60,973 bases of DNA from Novosphingobium sp. FSW06-99. Lineage in GTDB: Bacteria > Pseudomonadota > Alphaproteobacteria > Sphingomonadales > Sphingomonadaceae. Numbering within the stretch: position 1 is the first letter of the stretch; every line of letters starts with the position of its first letter. The position numbers and the translations under genes were made by a program. Shown piece by piece: positions 34,852 to 43,071 of the stretch. Location of the stretch: NCBI RefSeq assembly GCF_001519065.1, contig NZ_KQ954259.1:170769-231741 (forward strand). Direction: 5' to 3'. Below the pieces are notes generated by a model. That model worked only from the letters and a program-made list of their open reading frames with translations, ran no database searches and was not told the origin of the DNA.

Positions 34852-36072
34852 ATGAAGTCCGCCGTGCATTTCCGGAACCTTGGAACAAGGCTCCCCGCTG
34901 CCATCCGGCTTGCCTGCACGACCATGCTTGGCGCCACGGCGCTGGCCGCGATGCCGGCGATGGCCGGAACCGCCTCGGTCGAGCCCGAAGAGTCTTCGGT
35001 TGCCACCCTTGCTCCGCCAAAGCCGAACTGGGTGTACCTGCAGCGCGGCTTTGTGCTGCCCGGCACGGCAATCTACGACACCGCCGATGGCAAATATCTT
35101 GCCCAGATCGAAACCCCGATCCTGGGCGATCTGGCGATCGACCCGGCCGGCAAGTATTACTATGTCGCCGAAACCGCATGGACACGGCGCCTGCACGGCA
35201 CGCGCCAGGATTACATCTCTGTCTATGATGCCACCACGCTCAAGCTGGAAGGCGACATCGATATTCCGGGCCGCATCCTGGTCGGCAGCCGCGAACACAA
35301 TTTCATCCTGAGCGATGATGGCAAGACCGGCTATATCTATGATTTCAGCCCGATTTCGTCGATCAACGTGGTCGATCTGGTCAAGCGCAAGTTCGTCCGC
35401 AACGTTGAATTGCCCGGCTGCGCAGACCTGATCCCCAATCCCGGCGTGGGCCTGGCCGCGCTGTGTTCGGATGGATCGCTGGCCTCGATCAACCTGACTG
35501 GCGGCAAGACCGACATCACCCGCACCGATCCGTTCTTCAGCGCGACCGGCGACCCGATCTTCGACAATGTCGAATTCGACCAGGCCAAGGACGAAGTGGT
35601 GATGGTCAGCTATACCGGGCTGGTCTACACCGCCAAGCTGGGGGCCAAGCCGACCGTCAGCACACCTTTTTCGATTCAGGAAGCGGCCGGCGTGCGCAAG
35701 GGCGATACCAAGCCCAACGATGTCAACTGGTATCCCGGCGGGGCCCAGCCGATCGCGCTGCACACCGCATCGGGGCACTTGTTCGTGCTGATGCACACCG
35801 GCGAATACTGGACGCACAAGCGGGGCGCGAGCGAGATCTGGGATCTCGATCTGGCCAGCCACAAAGTCGTCAAGCGCCTGCCGGTCGAGGGAGAGCCCAA
35901 CGTGATCAACATCACCCAAGAGGCCAAGCCCAAGCTGATCGTGGTCGGCGAAGGCGAAGGCGGTTCGGGCGCGGGTCTGGCCGGCGATGCCGAAGTGCTC
36001 GATCCCGCCACGGGCGAAGTGAAGTACACGTTCAAGGGCGCAGGCTCCGGCCTGATCCAGGTCTTTCATTGA
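34852..36072 (+). CDS. aauB: TTQ amine dehydrogenase large (alpha) subunit
   Basis: The 406-residue heavy subunit of a quinoprotein amine dehydrogenase of the MauB/AauB family. An N-terminal Sec signal peptide (ending about ALAAMPAMA) is followed by a seven-bladed beta-propeller pattern with regular blades such as AIYDTADGKYLAQIETP, DYISVYDATTLKLEGDIDIP and SGHLFVLMHTGEYWTHKRGA. In the periplasm two such subunits embrace two small TTQ subunits. Methylamine and aromatic amine dehydrogenases cannot be told apart by this subunit alone; I favour the aromatic (aau) type because of gene order (BEDA followed by a mono-heme cytochrome and no mauC, mauF or mauG). The symbol carries that uncertainty. 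Confidence 0.82.
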   Translation: MKSAVHFRNLGTRLPAAIRLACTTMLGATALAAMPAMAGTASVEPEESSVATLAPPKPNWVYLQRGFVLPGTAIYDTADGKYLAQIETPILGDLAIDPAGKYYYVAETAWTRRLHGTRQDYISVYDATTLKLEGDIDIPGRILVGSREHNFILSDDGKTGYIYDFSPISSINVVDLVKRKFVRNVELPGCADLIPNPGVGLAALCSDGSLASINLTGGKTDITRTDPFFSATGDPIFDNVEFDQAKDEVVMVSYTGLVYTAKLGAKPTVSTPFSIQEAAGVRKGDTKPNDVNWYPGGAQPIALHTASGHLFVLMHTGEYWTHKRGASEIWDLDLASHKVVKRLPVEGEPNVINITQEAKPKLIVVGEGEGGSGAGLAGDAEVLDPATGEVKYTFKGAGSGLIQVFH

Positions 36073-36097
36073 ACCCACACGGCAGAACGACACGGCC

Positions 36098-36679
36098 ATG
36101 AATCCCATCCTGCTTGAAACCGGCCTGACAGGCGCCTTTGGCGCCGGGATCGTGTTCATCGAGGCGGGGCTGGCCAAACTGCGCCACCGGGACTTGTTGC
36201 CCGGCGTGGTTGCCAATTACCGCCTGCTGCCCGAAACGCTGGTGGCGCCGTTTTCCGCGGCGTTGCCGGTGGTCGAACTCGGGCTGGGACTGGGCCTGGT
36301 GGCCAGTGTGCTGACCGGGGGCAGCCTGGCATGGCTGGCGCTGCCGGCCGCTGCGCTGCTGCTGGTATTTGCCGCAGCCATGGCGATCAACATCCGGCGC
36401 GGGCGTCGGGCGATTGATTGCGGGTGCGGCCGATCGCAACTGCGCCAGCCGTTGCGCTGGGGTCTGGTCGCGCGCAATATCGCGCTGGCGCTGGTGGTCG
36501 CGGTCCATGCCTTGTCCGCGCTGGACGATGCGCGCGCGCCGTTTGTCAACGTCGCGCTGGCGGTAATGGCGGGAACGGTGTTGTGGGCGATGGTGCTGTT
36601 GTTCAACGCGCTGGCCGCGCTGGCGACTTCGCCGCTGGCCGTGCAGGCGGCTCCAAAACAATTCGGCGGACGGAGATAA
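36098..36679 (+). CDS. aauE: MauE-like membrane protein for TTQ subunit maturation
   Basis: A 193-residue protein with four hydrophobic helices, resembling the MauE/DoxX-like group. A CGC pair in RRAIDCGCGRSQ lies between helices 3 and 4. MauE is required, with MauD, for a stable, correctly disulfide-bonded small subunit; the electron or thiol path is thought to run through the membrane Cys pair. It lies 25 bp after the large-subunit gene and 8 bp before the MauD-like gene. Confidence 0.82.
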   Translation: MNPILLETGLTGAFGAGIVFIEAGLAKLRHRDLLPGVVANYRLLPETLVAPFSAALPVVELGLGLGLVASVLTGGSLAWLALPAAALLLVFAAAMAINIRRGRRAIDCGCGRSQLRQPLRWGLVARNIALALVVAVHALSALDDARAPFVNVALAVMAGTVLWAMVLLFNALAALATSPLAVQAAPKQFGGRR

Positions 36680-36687
36680 ACCCTGCC

Positions 36688-37290
36688 ATGCTGACAGCTC
36701 TGGTCATTTCCGCAATCTTTGGCTGGGTGGTTATCCTGGCGCTGGTGATCGCGCTGCTGGCGCTGGCCCGGCAGGTCGGCGTGCTGCATATGCGGGTGGC
36801 TCCGGCAGGTGCGCTGACCACATCGGGCGGGCCTGCGGTGGGCAACAAGGCGCCTGCGATCACGGCGATCACGCTCGATGGCGCCAGCGTCAGCGTGGGC
36901 GGCGCGGCACCCGGTTCGGCTTTGCGGCTGCTGATGTTCGTGTCGGCGACCTGCCCTTTGTGCAAGAACCTGATTCCCATGGCCAAAAGCTTTGCGCGTG
37001 ACGAACGCGTGCAACTGATCTTTGTCGGCGACGACACCGCCGACGCGCAACACGCCATGATCGAACGCCATGGACTGGGCGGATACCAGTTCATCAACGG
37101 TCCCGATGTTGGACAGGCGTTCGAAGTCGGCAAACTGCCGTTCGCGGTGTTGCTCGATGCCGATGGCGTGATCCTGTCCAAGGGTCTGGTCAACAGCCGC
37201 GAGCATCTCGAAAGCCTGATCATCGCCCACGAAATGGGGGTGCATTCGGTGCAGGATTACATCGATGGATTGAAGACGGAGCTTGCCTGA
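36688..37290 (+). CDS. aauD: MauD-like membrane-anchored thiol-disulfide protein
   Basis: A 200-residue protein with one N-terminal membrane helix (about residues 5-28) and a periplasmic thioredoxin-like domain with the redox motif ATCPLCKNL (Cys89 and Cys92), then the cis-Pro segment KLPFAVLLDADG. MauD-type proteins form or isomerise the six disulfides of the small subunit. It is followed after 117 bp by the small-subunit gene. A longer frame upstream overlaps the MauE-like gene and is rejected in favour of the ATG that begins the membrane helix. Confidence 0.88.
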   Translation: MLTALVISAIFGWVVILALVIALLALARQVGVLHMRVAPAGALTTSGGPAVGNKAPAITAITLDGASVSVGGAAPGSALRLLMFVSATCPLCKNLIPMAKSFARDERVQLIFVGDDTADAQHAMIERHGLGGYQFINGPDVGQAFEVGKLPFAVLLDADGVILSKGLVNSREHLESLIIAHEMGVHSVQDYIDGLKTELA

Positions 37291-37407
37291 AAGGCCAAGC
37301 TTCACAAATGACGATTTTTGAACCACCATGCCCGGCATGAACCGCGTCAGCCCGTTGCCACAGGCACTGGCGCGATCTGTGCCCACCGACCGGATGACGG
37401 GGGATCT

Positions 37408-37950
37408 ATGACCATTTTCAATGCTGACAGCTTTGGCGAATCCATGTTGCGCCGCTTTGCCGGCGGCACATCGCGGCGTGGCATGCTGGCGCGGATCGGC
37501 GCTGCGCTAGTAGCTGCGCCAGTGTTCCCGGTGCTGCCGGTCAGCCGCGCAGAGGCAGCCAAGCCCGATCGTTCGCCCGAGGCCAAGACGGTGTTTGCGC
37601 GCAACGCGCAGACCAGCGACGACACCAAGTGCAACTACTGGCGCTATTGCGCGATCGACGGTTCGCTGTGCACGTGTTCGGGCGGTGGGATTCACTCGTG
37701 CCCGCCGGGCGCCGAACCTTCGCCGGTGTCGTGGGTGGGCACTTGTGTCAATCCCGACGACGGCAAGGCCTATCTGATCGCCTATCGCGACTGTTGCGGC
37801 AAAGCGTTCGTCAACAAGTGCAATTGCGATGGGTCCGACCGCGAAACGCAGCTCTATACCCAGCAGCTCAACAACGACATCATCTGGTGCTTTGGCGTCA
37901 AGAACAAGGAATACCATTGTTCGACCGCGGTGCTGGTGGGCGCGGCCTGA
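37408..37950 (+). CDS. aauA: TTQ amine dehydrogenase small (beta) subunit, catalytic
   Basis: The 180-residue precursor of the catalytic subunit. The two Trp that cross-link into tryptophan tryptophylquinone are present: Trp109 in SPVSWVGTC and Trp160 in NDIIWCFG. Asp84 (CAIDG) and Asp128 (AYRDCCG) occupy the positions of the cofactor-forming and catalytic-base Asp residues; the spacing matches methylamine dehydrogenase exactly and the numbering equals that I recall for A. faecalis AADH. Twelve Cys fit six disulfides. A twin-arginine signal (SRRGMLARIGAALVAAP) indicates folded export by Tat. The residue after Cys171 is Ser172, where I expect Thr. The GTG-free ATG at 37408 has GGGGG upstream. 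Confidence 0.92.
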   Translation: MTIFNADSFGESMLRRFAGGTSRRGMLARIGAALVAAPVFPVLPVSRAEAAKPDRSPEAKTVFARNAQTSDDTKCNYWRYCAIDGSLCTCSGGGIHSCPPGAEPSPVSWVGTCVNPDDGKAYLIAYRDCCGKAFVNKCNCDGSDRETQLYTQQLNNDIIWCFGVKNKEYHCSTAVLVGAA

Positions 37951-37955
37951 TCATC

Positions 37956-38480
37956 ATGCGCAATTTTGGCGCCATTTGCACGGCGTTGATGCTGGGTGCG
38001 GGGGCGCTGGCATTCGGCCTGACGCTCCACGCCGCGCCCGCACAAATCGATCCGCACAGCGTGATGAGCGACCCGGCGCAGGCGCGCAGCGACTATATCG
38101 AACATTGCGGCGGGTGCCACGGCATCCGGGGCGATACGGTGCCGGCACATCTGCCCGAATTGGAAGGCCGGGTCGGCTGGTTCATGTGCACGCCCGAAGC
38201 GCGCGCCTATCTGATCCGCCTGCCCAATGTCGCGCATAGCCGGATCACCGACAATGCCGAACTGGCCGACATGATGAACTATGTCGTGTTCGTGCTGGGT
38301 GAAGGCAGCGCGCCGGTCGGCACGCGCCCGTTCACCGCCGACGAAGTCGCGCACGAACGGGTCCACGCGCTGACCAACATGAACCTGACCGCCGAACGGC
38401 TGCGGCTGGCCAACCAGTTGGTGCACCAGTGCCACGCGCCCGAATCGATCCGCCAGCTCTATCCCGGTGAAAAGCAGTGA
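37956..38480 (+). CDS. Periplasmic mono-heme c-type cytochrome
   Basis: A 174-residue protein with a signal peptide (MRNFGAICTALMLGAGALAF, cleavage after about AAPAQ) and one heme c motif, CGGCH, at residues 51-55. The C-terminal part is longer than a minimal cytochrome and contains NMNLT and QCHAPE, candidates for the Met ligand region. It starts 5 bp after the small-subunit stop and is the natural electron acceptor candidate for the amine dehydrogenase, in place of amicyanin. A mono-heme cytochrome gene follows aauA in the A. faecalis locus as well. Confidence 0.85.
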   Translation: MRNFGAICTALMLGAGALAFGLTLHAAPAQIDPHSVMSDPAQARSDYIEHCGGCHGIRGDTVPAHLPELEGRVGWFMCTPEARAYLIRLPNVAHSRITDNAELADMMNYVVFVLGEGSAPVGTRPFTADEVAHERVHALTNMNLTAERLRLANQLVHQCHAPESIRQLYPGEKQ

Positions 38481-39376
38481 TCGCCGCGCGCCCTGTCGAT
38501 GCCTTGCGTCTGATTGACCGAGGCGCGCGCGAAGGCGTGGACGGCGTACTGATCACGCTGGTGGCGATCGAGGGCACATCTTCGCGCGCGATCGGCACGC
38601 AGATGGCGGTGCTTGCCGATGGCCGACAGATCGGGTCGTTTTCGGGCGGCTGCGCCGAGCGCGCGATTGTTGCCGAAGCCGCCGAAGTGCTGGCAGAGGG
38701 ACGGCCGCGCACGGTGCGTTATGGCGTGGGATCGCCCTATATCGATGTGCGCCTGCCCTGCGGGGGCGGCATAGACCTCCTGTTCACCCCGCGGCCCGAT
38801 GCGCGGCTGGTGGCCGAGGCATTGGCCCGGCTCGACCGGCGCGAGCCGGCGCGCCTGACGCTGGGCACGCATGAACAACGTTATGCACCCGCACTGCGAC
38901 TGGTCGCGCTGGGGCATGGCGAGGACTTGCTGGCGCTGGTGCGGCTGGCGCGCGCCTATGGCGTGGATGTGGCAGGGTATGCTCCCCTGCCCGATGCCGC
39001 GCCCGATCAGGGTGTCGCCCCGTTGCTGACCCCGTCGCGCCTGCCCGATTTTGTCAGCGATGCATGGACCGCGATCGTGTTCGTATTCCATGACCGCGAC
39101 TGGGAAGAATTCCTGCTGCCCCAGGCGCTGGAACGTCCGGCGTTCTATCACGGGGCCGTCGGCAGCCGGCGGACGCATTTTACACGGTTGGAACGGCTGC
39201 GGGCGATGGATGTGCCCCAGGCCCGCATCGAAGCCTTGCGCGGGTCGATCGGCCTGATCCCGGGCACCCGCAACCCGGCCACGCTGGCGCTGTCGATCCT
39301 GGCCGAGCTCGTGCAGGATTACGAAGCCTGTGCGGGCCAGGCCGTATGGCACGCGGGGCGCGTGCTGGGCGCGTGA
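38477..39376 (+). CDS. XdhC/CoxF family protein
   Basis: A 299-residue protein of the XdhC family, which inserts or sulfurates the molybdenum cofactor in xanthine-dehydrogenase-type enzymes. Family features are LITLVAIEGTSSRAIGTQMAV, GSFSGGCAERAI, the RLPCGGGIDLLF motif and the Rossmann-like C-terminal part with YHGAVGSRRTHFTRLERLRA and LIPGTRNPATLALSILAEL. The GTG start overlaps the cytochrome stop as GTGA, so it is translated with the amine dehydrogenase operon. No molybdenum hydroxylase gene is present in the window; why this gene is coupled here is an open question. Confidence 0.85.
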   Translation: MIAARPVDALRLIDRGAREGVDGVLITLVAIEGTSSRAIGTQMAVLADGRQIGSFSGGCAERAIVAEAAEVLAEGRPRTVRYGVGSPYIDVRLPCGGGIDLLFTPRPDARLVAEALARLDRREPARLTLGTHEQRYAPALRLVALGHGEDLLALVRLARAYGVDVAGYAPLPDAAPDQGVAPLLTPSRLPDFVSDAWTAIVFVFHDRDWEEFLLPQALERPAFYHGAVGSRRTHFTRLERLRAMDVPQARIEALRGSIGLIPGTRNPATLALSILAELVQDYEACAGQAVWHAGRVLGA

Positions 39377-39936
39377 CACCCGGCGCGATTGCGCTGGTGC
39401 TGCTGGCGGCAGGACGCGGCGAGCGCTTTGGCGGAGGCAAACTGGCCCAGCCGCTGGCGGGAAAGCCGCTGGCGCGGCACGCTGCCGACAGCCTGCGCAC
39501 GATCGGCTTTGCCCACCACATTGCGGTGATCGGCCCCGACACACCGCCTTTGCCCGGCTATGCCACGGTGCTGCTCGACCCTCCCGGTGCGCCGCAATCG
39601 CGTTCGCTGGCGCTGGGCGTCGCGGCGGCCCGCAGCAGCGGCGCGCTGGCGGTGATGGTCGCATTGGCCGACATGCCCATGGTTCCCCTCGCGCATGTCC
39701 ACGCTCTGCTGGCGGCGTTCGACGGCGATCGGTTGGCCAGCGTTGGCCCGCACAGCACAATGCCCCCAGCCCTGTTCGGGGCACGCCATTTCAACGCCTT
39801 GTGCGCGATGACCGGCGATCGCGGCGCGGGTGCGTTGTTGCGCGACGCCCCGACCCTGCCACTGCCCGCCGACGCCGCGCTCGATGTCGATCATCCGGCC
39901 GATCTTGAGCGCGCCGCGCGCCTGATCACGCGCTGA
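39373..39936 (+). CDS. MobA/MocA-like nucleotidyltransferase
   Basis: A 187-residue NTP-transferase of the MobA-like group (molybdenum cofactor cytidylyl- or guanylyltransferase type). It shows the N-terminal nucleotide loop LVLLAAGRGERFGGGKLAQP, the metal-site Asp in VALADMPMVPLAHV, and a late GDRGAGALLRD and DVDHPADLERA. In molybdenum hydroxylase systems such a protein makes the MCD cofactor that XdhC handles. The GTG at 39373 overlaps the XdhC-like stop as GTGA. It is the last gene of the operon, 165 bp before the siderophore receptor. Confidence 0.83.
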   Translation: MTPGAIALVLLAAGRGERFGGGKLAQPLAGKPLARHAADSLRTIGFAHHIAVIGPDTPPLPGYATVLLDPPGAPQSRSLALGVAAARSSGALAVMVALADMPMVPLAHVHALLAAFDGDRLASVGPHSTMPPALFGARHFNALCAMTGDRGAGALLRDAPTLPLPADAALDVDHPADLERAARLITR

Positions 39937-40000
39937 ATTCTCTGCGGAACTGACGAGACGACGCGCGCCCACCGGGCGCGGCGCGACCTGCACGCGTATG

Positions 40001-40086
40001 ATTTGCGTATTAATGCAAATGGTTCGCAAAAGTCTTGTTGCAAACCTGTCGCAACACCAATACATCGTTTTTGCGAGTCATTTGCA
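40001..40086. promoter_or_regulatory. Array of three Fur-like operator sites
   Basis: Three 15-bp sites share TGCAAA-N4-TCGCA: TGCAAATGGTTCGCA (40014-40028), TGCAAACCTGTCGCA (40039-40053), and on the minus strand TGCAAATGACTCGCA (40072-40086). The first also overlaps the inverted repeat ATTTGCGTATTAATGCAAAT (40001-40020). The first and third are imperfect palindromes resembling alphaproteobacterial Fur-type sites. They lie within 100 bp upstream of a siderophore receptor and PiuC, genes normally repressed by iron, which supports an iron-regulator reading. Confidence 0.6.
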
Positions 40087-40101
40087 ACAAGAAAGACCCC
40101 C

Positions 40102-42315
40102 ATGTCGTCCAATCGGAAAATCGCCTGCATTGCGGGCATCACTGCGCTTGCCCTCAACACGGCACCCGCCGAGGCCGCGCCGGATGCCAGCGCCGACGAC
40201 GCCACCACCATCGTCGTCAACGGCACGCAGACCACACCCGGCGGCACGCAAGTGGCCACCCCACGCATCGCCGGGGACCAGCATGACATCGCCCAGTCGG
40301 TCACCGTGCTCGACAAGGAACTGCTCGACGCGCAAGGGGCAACCTCGCTGGCCGATGCCCTGCGCAACGTGCCGGGCATCACGCTGGGCGGCGCCGAGGG
40401 CGGACAGATCGGCAACAATATCAATCTCAACGGCTTTACCGCGCGCACCGATATCTTTCTCGACGGGTTCCGCGATCGCGGGCAATATTACCGCGACACG
40501 TTCGCGCTGGAAAGTGTCGAGGTGCTGATGGGCCCGTCCTCGATGCTGTTCGGGCGCGGATCGACCGGCGGCGCGATCAACCAGGTGCCACATCAGGCCA
40601 AGCTGAAGCCGTCTGCGCAGCTCAGCACTTCGGTCAACACCAATGGCATGGTGCGCGCGACCGCCGGGATCGATGAACCGCTGTCATCGACAGCCGCGCT
40701 GCGGATCGACGCCATGTGGCAGGACGGCGCGCCCACCACGCGCAAGGACATGACCGACCACGATTATGGCTTTGCCCCCACGCTGAAGCTGGGGATCGGC
40801 ACGCCAACTGTGGTCACACTGTCGGGGCTGGTGCAGCACAACCGCGATCGCCCCGATTACGGGGTATCGCCGCTCAATGGCGCGCCGGTGGCGGTGCCGC
40901 GCAACACAGTCTATGGCTATGACACCGATCGCACGATCCAGGATGTCACGGCGGGCAGCGCGGCCATCGCCCACACCTTTTCGCCGCACCTGTCGCTGCG
41001 CAACCAGGTGCAGTACAATGCGGTTACCACCGATGCGATCGAGACGGCGGCCAACACCATCGGCACGATCGGCGCCAATGGCTTTACCGCGCTGACCCCG
41101 TCAGCCACCAGCAGCCTGCCGCTGACATCGCTCGGCGTGCGGCTGCAAAGCCACGACCGGGTGATCCACGATACCTCGCTGTTCGACCAGACCGAGCTCA
41201 AGGCCGATTTCGCCGCCGGAGCGCTGCACCATGCCATTCTGGTCGGCAGCGAACTGGGCCGCGACACCTATCGTAACCAGGCCTATTACCGCAACGGCAC
41301 CTGCAACGGCACGCCGCTCAATGCCACCGGCGCGATCACCGGCTATGTCGGGTGCGTGTCGCTGCTCGATCCCGGCTATGGCGACAGCCCGGCGGCCGTG
41401 CCCGAATTGCCGGGCAACTATGCCACGGGGCGCGCCGATACGCTGGGCCTCTATGCCAACGACACGCTGGCGATCGGCAGCCAGGTCAAGCTGGTCGGCG
41501 GGCTGCGCTGGGACAGCTATAGCGCCACCATCACCAATTCGATCAATCTGGCCAACACCAAGGGCAACACCACGCTGCCCTATGCCCGGCAGACCGTGCA
41601 TTATACCAGCGTGCGCGCAGGCGCGATCTGGCAACCCGCCAAGACGCAATCCTATTATGCCAGTTTCAGCACCTCGTTCGATCCGGCGCTGGAACAACTG
41701 ACTTCGACCACCGGACTGTCCGCGCCGCTGCCGCCGGAAACCAACCATGCCTTTGAAGCGGGCGGCAAATGGGATTTTCTCCACGGGCGGCTGCATGCCA
41801 GCGCGGCGGCCTTCCAGATCACCCAGTACAATTCCCGATCGCAGAATTCCGATAACACCTACACCGCCAACGGCACGGTGCGCGTGCGCGGGGTGCGGCT
41901 GGGCGCGGATGGCGCGATCACCACCGGATGGCAGGTCTATGCCGCCTACAACCACCTCGACGCCCGGATCATCCAGGCGATTGCAGTGGGGACACAAGGC
42001 ATGGTCCCGCTCAACACCCCACGCGATTCGGGCACAGTCTGGTCCACGTTCGATCTCGACCATCACTGGCAGATCGGCGGCGGCGCGACGTATGTGGGCA
42101 AACGCTATGCCAACAACACCGACACCGTGGCAGTGGGCAGCTATGTCCGCGCCGATGCCACGATCGCCTGGCGCCAGCCGCGCTATGACTTGCGCGTCAA
42201 CGTGTTCAATCTGACCAATGCCCACTATTATGACGCACTGATCGCCTCTGACGGTGGCCGCTCGGTGCCCGGTACGGGCCGCACCGCGTTGTTCACGTTC
42301 GCCTGGCACATGTAA
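40102..42315 (+). CDS. TonB-dependent siderophore receptor
   Basis: A 737-residue outer membrane receptor. The ATG at 40102 starts a signal peptide (ending about NTAPAEA); a longer frame from 40003 would run through the operator sites. The plug has SVTVLDKELLDAQGATSLAD, NVPGITLGG and VEVLMGPSSMLFGRGSTGGA, the pattern of catecholate or hydroxamate siderophore receptors of the Fiu/PiuA group; the barrel ends ALFTFAWHM. The protein should carry ferric siderophore into the periplasm with TonB energy. Its pairing with piuC 14 bp downstream is a familiar iron-starvation unit. Confidence 0.92.
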   Translation: MSSNRKIACIAGITALALNTAPAEAAPDASADDATTIVVNGTQTTPGGTQVATPRIAGDQHDIAQSVTVLDKELLDAQGATSLADALRNVPGITLGGAEGGQIGNNINLNGFTARTDIFLDGFRDRGQYYRDTFALESVEVLMGPSSMLFGRGSTGGAINQVPHQAKLKPSAQLSTSVNTNGMVRATAGIDEPLSSTAALRIDAMWQDGAPTTRKDMTDHDYGFAPTLKLGIGTPTVVTLSGLVQHNRDRPDYGVSPLNGAPVAVPRNTVYGYDTDRTIQDVTAGSAAIAHTFSPHLSLRNQVQYNAVTTDAIETAANTIGTIGANGFTALTPSATSSLPLTSLGVRLQSHDRVIHDTSLFDQTELKADFAAGALHHAILVGSELGRDTYRNQAYYRNGTCNGTPLNATGAITGYVGCVSLLDPGYGDSPAAVPELPGNYATGRADTLGLYANDTLAIGSQVKLVGGLRWDSYSATITNSINLANTKGNTTLPYARQTVHYTSVRAGAIWQPAKTQSYYASFSTSFDPALEQLTSTTGLSAPLPPETNHAFEAGGKWDFLHGRLHASAAAFQITQYNSRSQNSDNTYTANGTVRVRGVRLGADGAITTGWQVYAAYNHLDARIIQAIAVGTQGMVPLNTPRDSGTVWSTFDLDHHWQIGGGATYVGKRYANNTDTVAVGSYVRADATIAWRQPRYDLRVNVFNLTNAHYYDALIASDGGRSVPGTGRTALFTFAWHM

Positions 42316-42329
42316 GGGACCCCTGCGCC

Positions 42330-43013
42330 ATGATGCTGAAAATCCCCGCCGTGCTGTCACCTGGCCAGGTGGCACAAGTGCGCGGCCTGATCGAAAGTGC
42401 AGAGGGCTGGGTCGACGGGCTGGCCACCGCCGGATGGCAGGGCGCACCGGTCAAGCGCAACCACCAGATGGACGAGCAGGCCCCCGCCGCCCGCGCAGCG
42501 CAACGGATCATCCTGGCCGCGCTGGAAACCAACCCGACCTTCATCAGCGCGGCGCTGCCCCATGCGGTCTATCCGCCGATGTTCAATCGCTATGGCGCCG
42601 GCCAAACCTTTGGCGCCCATGTCGATGGCGCAGTCCGGCTCAACCCGCAGACCGGCGCGCAGATGCGCACCGATGTGTCGGCCACGCTGTTCCTCAACGA
42701 TCCGGATGACTATGACGGCGGCGAATTGCAGGTGATCGACACATTCGCCACGCACGGCGTCAAACTGGCGGCGGGCGACCTGGTGCTCTATCCCGCCACC
42801 AGCCTGCACCAGGTTACCCCGGTCACGCGCGGCGTGCGCCTGGCGTCGTTTTTCTGGGTGCAATCAATGATCCGCGATGATGCCCGTCGCGAACTGGCGT
42901 TCGATCTGGACAGCGCGATCCAGCGCCTGAGCCGGACCGGGGGCGATGATGCCGCGCGCACCGCGCTGGTGGGCTGTTATCACAACCTGTTGCGGATGTG
43001 GGCGCAGACCTGA
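42330..43013 (+). CDS. piuC: Fe(II)/2-oxoglutarate dioxygenase, PiuC type
   Basis: A 227-residue PKHD-type hydroxylase. The metal-binding triad is visible as His97 and Asp99 in FGAHVDGA and His160 in SLHQVTP, with Arg170 (TRGVRLAS) for 2-oxoglutarate. The N-terminal half has MFNRYGAGQTFG. PiuC-family genes regularly follow siderophore receptor genes and are iron-repressed; the hydroxylated substrate is not known with certainty. It shares the operator array in front of the receptor. A terminator follows. Confidence 0.93.
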   Translation: MMLKIPAVLSPGQVAQVRGLIESAEGWVDGLATAGWQGAPVKRNHQMDEQAPAARAAQRIILAALETNPTFISAALPHAVYPPMFNRYGAGQTFGAHVDGAVRLNPQTGAQMRTDVSATLFLNDPDDYDGGELQVIDTFATHGVKLAAGDLVLYPATSLHQVTPVTRGVRLASFFWVQSMIRDDARRELAFDLDSAIQRLSRTGGDDAARTALVGCYHNLLRMWAQT

Positions 43014-43018
43014 ACAGG

Positions 43019-43053
43019 AAAGGCTCCACCCCGAGGATCGGGATGGAGCCTTT
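43019..43053. terminator. Rho-independent terminator, probably bidirectional
   Basis: A stem of AAGGCTCCA against TGGAGCCTT (43019-43028 with 43044-43053), extended inward by CCCG/CGGG, is followed by TTTT on the plus strand and a short T run (TTCC) on the minus strand. It sits between the convergent piuC and PiT genes. Confidence 0.85.
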
Positions 43054-43071
43054 TGCATACGTACGAACCGA

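Noticed and set aside
37956..38480. Cytochrome gene considered as a MauG candidate
   Set aside because: Only one CXXCH is present and the protein is 174 residues; MauG needs two hemes and is about twice as long.
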